Source: Pseudobdellovibrionaceae bacterium
GTDB lineage: Bacteria; Bdellovibrionota; Bdellovibrionia; Bdellovibrionales; UBA1609
Assembly (NCBI GenBank): GCA_030591685.1
Contig: JAUVAX010000001.1
Span: 92,873 to 156,872 of the forward strand
DNA: 64,000 nt
Reading direction: 5' to 3'
Part shown: in pieces, positions 61,663 to 64,000 of the stretch
Numbering within the stretch: the first letter of the stretch is position 1
Layout: each line of letters starts with the position of its first letter
Position numbers and translations under genes: made by a program
The notes under the pieces: model-generated
Seen by the model: the letters and a program-made list of their open reading frames with translations, nothing else
Database searches by the model: none
What the model was told of the DNA's origin: nothing

Positions 61663-63315
61663 ATGAAATCAGTATTATACACCTTTATATTTTTCAGTGT
61701 CTTGGCCACTTATACCGCCGTCGCTGAAAGCGTTGAAAGAAACGTCAAACAGGGAACAAACCTCATTGTACTTGATGGGTCCAAGGTTTGGGCTCGCTCT
61801 AAAAGGGACTTTCGAGAGTCCCCTGACAAAAACTCTATTTTGATTAATGACAACACTGAGTTAGAAATTTATTATGAACGTAAGCTTAATAGTGGAGCCA
61901 AGCACCTATATGTTCGCATTTTATCTGGTCCGCATAAGGGGAAAATGCGTTGGGTTTACTTTCCAAAAGCTAATAAAAATTATCACCTTAAAATCAGTCA
62001 GCAATTAATACCAGAACAAGATGTAAAAAAGGCGGACACTCTCTCTGAGGCCACACATGTCACAGTGACAAAGCCAACCTCTGACCCAAAAGCAGAGCTG
62101 CCCCTCATGAAAGCCACTCGTGAAAATGAATTTATAGGTAAAACGGCCTTCTCAGACTTTAACGTCACAACAAACACTACAGCACTCCCAAAAGATACCA
62201 CAGATGCTCAAGTTAATAATGCTCTTCAAAGAACAAGTAAACTCCTCTCCACAGGAGTAAAGGGCTCTTTAAATAGCAGCCTTCAGCATTTACACGGCCG
62301 TGACTGCCAAGACAAAGGTAGTTTAGAGCACAATGACTGCAAAATTGGAGTGAATGACTACCTTGATGGGCGCCTTGAGCACGTGAGCCCCTCTCCTCCA
62401 GTAAACCTTACTAACCCTAAAAGCCAGCTCCCCCTTGAATGTATCAAGGCCGGCATGACGGGGTTTGATACTCTGAATAATAGCAACTATGCCGTATGCA
62501 ATGACAGTACAAGTAAGCCTAGTTTTTATATCACTGACCCCAAAAACCCTGGGCATCCTCGAGAAACCGAAAAACCATGTGCCTCTAATAAATTAGCCTT
62601 TAAAGTTCACACTTCATTCACCCATATTGCCGACTGCTACGGGATAGACGCAAAAACAATGGTCCCCTTAATGATGGCTGAAAGTGGGTTTCATGTAAAT
62701 GCTGTCAGCCCCTCAAACTGTGCTGGGCCCTTTCAGCTCTGTGGTGGGAAGGCTACAATTAAAGACGTCAATCAGCGTTTTTATACAAAAATGATGAGCC
62801 GATTTAAAGACTCTAAGAAGGCCTCGTGCCACTGGATCGCTAAATCTGTAGAGACACCCATGAACCATAGAAGCTCAAAATCCTGTGAGCGAATTGGGCA
62901 AAAAGTAAATGGGAAATGGGTCTACGACCCCACTCGTAATTTAGTTTACGGGACCGAATCCTTTAAACAAAACCTAATGACTACAAAAACTCGATTAGGG
63001 CTCACTAAAAGGTTTAGGGGTTTACCACCTGAAGAGCAATCAAAAATTTCAAATACCATTGCCCTCTGGGCAAACAACACAGGGCCCGGTATTATTAGTT
63101 TTGCTCAGAAAATATTTATGAGACATAAATACACCTCCTACAGTAATTTTATTTCAACGCTTAAAAGACGTTTAAAAACATCCTTTCCTGGAGATAGCAA
63201 GCGAAAGCTTGAAGTCTCAAACTTTATCAACCTTATGAGCAGTGGGGTGAAATCACTTAATAAAAATTTACCTGACCACGTGAACCCTAAAGACTGTGGA
63301 TGGAGTGTCAAGTGA
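61663..63315 (+). CDS. SLT-like lytic transglycosylase domain protein with N-terminal SH3-like region
   Basis: CYGIDAKTMVPLMMAESGFHVNAVSPSNCAGPFQLCGGKA; signal peptide. Confidence 0.75.
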   Translation: MKSVLYTFIFFSVLATYTAVAESVERNVKQGTNLIVLDGSKVWARSKRDFRESPDKNSILINDNTELEIYYERKLNSGAKHLYVRILSGPHKGKMRWVYFPKANKNYHLKISQQLIPEQDVKKADTLSEATHVTVTKPTSDPKAELPLMKATRENEFIGKTAFSDFNVTTNTTALPKDTTDAQVNNALQRTSKLLSTGVKGSLNSSLQHLHGRDCQDKGSLEHNDCKIGVNDYLDGRLEHVSPSPPVNLTNPKSQLPLECIKAGMTGFDTLNNSNYAVCNDSTSKPSFYITDPKNPGHPRETEKPCASNKLAFKVHTSFTHIADCYGIDAKTMVPLMMAESGFHVNAVSPSNCAGPFQLCGGKATIKDVNQRFYTKMMSRFKDSKKASCHWIAKSVETPMNHRSSKSCERIGQKVNGKWVYDPTRNLVYGTESFKQNLMTTKTRLGLTKRFRGLPPEEQSKISNTIALWANNTGPGIISFAQKIFMRHKYTSYSNFISTLKRRLKTSFPGDSKRKLEVSNFINLMSSGVKSLNKNLPDHVNPKDCGWSVK

Positions 63316-63695
63316 GGTATATATTTTTTATAACGGTCTTTTTATTTTCGTTTTACAGTCATTCAGAAGCCTATGTTCAAAGTTTTTGGAACCACTCGTT
63401 AAGTCAGTTCCAGAGCAGCACTAATAATGACATTCTTTTAAAAAATATTAATCATTTTGAAAAGAAGCTCAATCAAATAAAGCTCACAGAACATAAAGAT
63501 CAAGAGCTCATAATGCTCCTTCACTTAAAAGCTATTTTTGAAGAGTTAAATTTATCAAAATTTAAACCTCAAAGCTGCTCCGCCTACGAATCTTTTTTAG
63601 ATATATATTTTGACCCAATACGCGGTCAAAGCAGCAAGGTCAGCCCTCTGATTCGGCAAATTAAAACTTTAATCATTAAGCCTCTTTGTACGTAG
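63300..63695 (+). CDS. hypothetical secreted protein
   Basis: Hydrophobic N-terminus; overlaps end of upstream gene by 16 nt. Confidence 0.5.
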   Translation: MECQVRYIFFITVFLFSFYSHSEAYVQSFWNHSLSQFQSSTNNDILLKNINHFEKKLNQIKLTEHKDQELIMLLHLKAIFEELNLSKFKPQSCSAYESFLDIYFDPIRGQSSKVSPLIRQIKTLIIKPLCT

Positions 63696-63922
63696 TTGTC
63701 TTTTTTTAACTTCGCCCTATACACCCCTACTATTGAGGTCAATAAAGGCCACGCCCAGCTCTTTAAACTGTAACTTGTCCCTGAGGGTACAGTCGCTCAT
63801 TTGCGCGCCAAACGAGCTTATTTTACTAACATATACGCGCTGTAATATACCTTTTTTATGAGTTAATTCAGTATTTTAAATAGCCCCTCTTGTTGAGCAT
63901 AGTTATTGCAATTAAGTATATT

Positions 63923-64000
63923 ATGTTTATTAAAAGCCTCATTTTAATGATTTTTTTGACCAGTCAATTGACATTTGCTGCCAATTTACGCGAACAGGAC
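63923..64000 (+). CDS. partial secreted protein truncated by window end (MFIKSLILMIFLTSQLTFAANLREQD...)
   Basis: ATG at 63923 followed by signal-peptide-like sequence open to window end. Confidence 0.5.
   Translation, partial: MFIKSLILMIFLTSQLTFAANLREQD

Overview
A 64 kb low-GC bacterial chromosomal window, densely coding. Gene content resembles a Bdellovibrionota-like or other diderm bacterium, but that is inference and cannot be settled from this window. Housekeeping and envelope genes include tamB/tamA-like, nupC-like, gpmA, fadD, pepA-like, FKBP, hisS, an rluB/F-type synthase, ileS-lspA-lgt, msrB-msrA fusion and ftsH. There is one tRNA-His (GTG). The most unusual locus is at 7.2-9.3 kb: a 37-aa peptide ORF with a strong Shine-Dalgarno, absent from the supplied ORF track. 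It is followed immediately by a stand-alone, partly degenerate LanM-type (DUF4135) lanthipeptide dehydratase-like protein, then an overlapping ORF encoding a GHKL ATPase without an evident sensor or DHp domain. This looks like a RiPP-like peptide/signalling cassette. The second major locus is a nine-gene minus-strand operon (49.6-59.5 kb) joining the URC/urg pyrimidine-degradation core (GTP cyclohydrolase II-like, DUF1688, UPRT, uridine kinase) to a gamma-glutamylation/aldehyde-oxidation module. Other points of interest: an 8-bp repeat expansion that splits a metallopeptidase gene, a probable frameshift separating a signal peptide from a Cys-rich secreted protein, two CheX-like pseudo-receiver paralogues, and several intergenic hairpins and repeats. 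All family calls come from reading motifs by eye; no database search was run.
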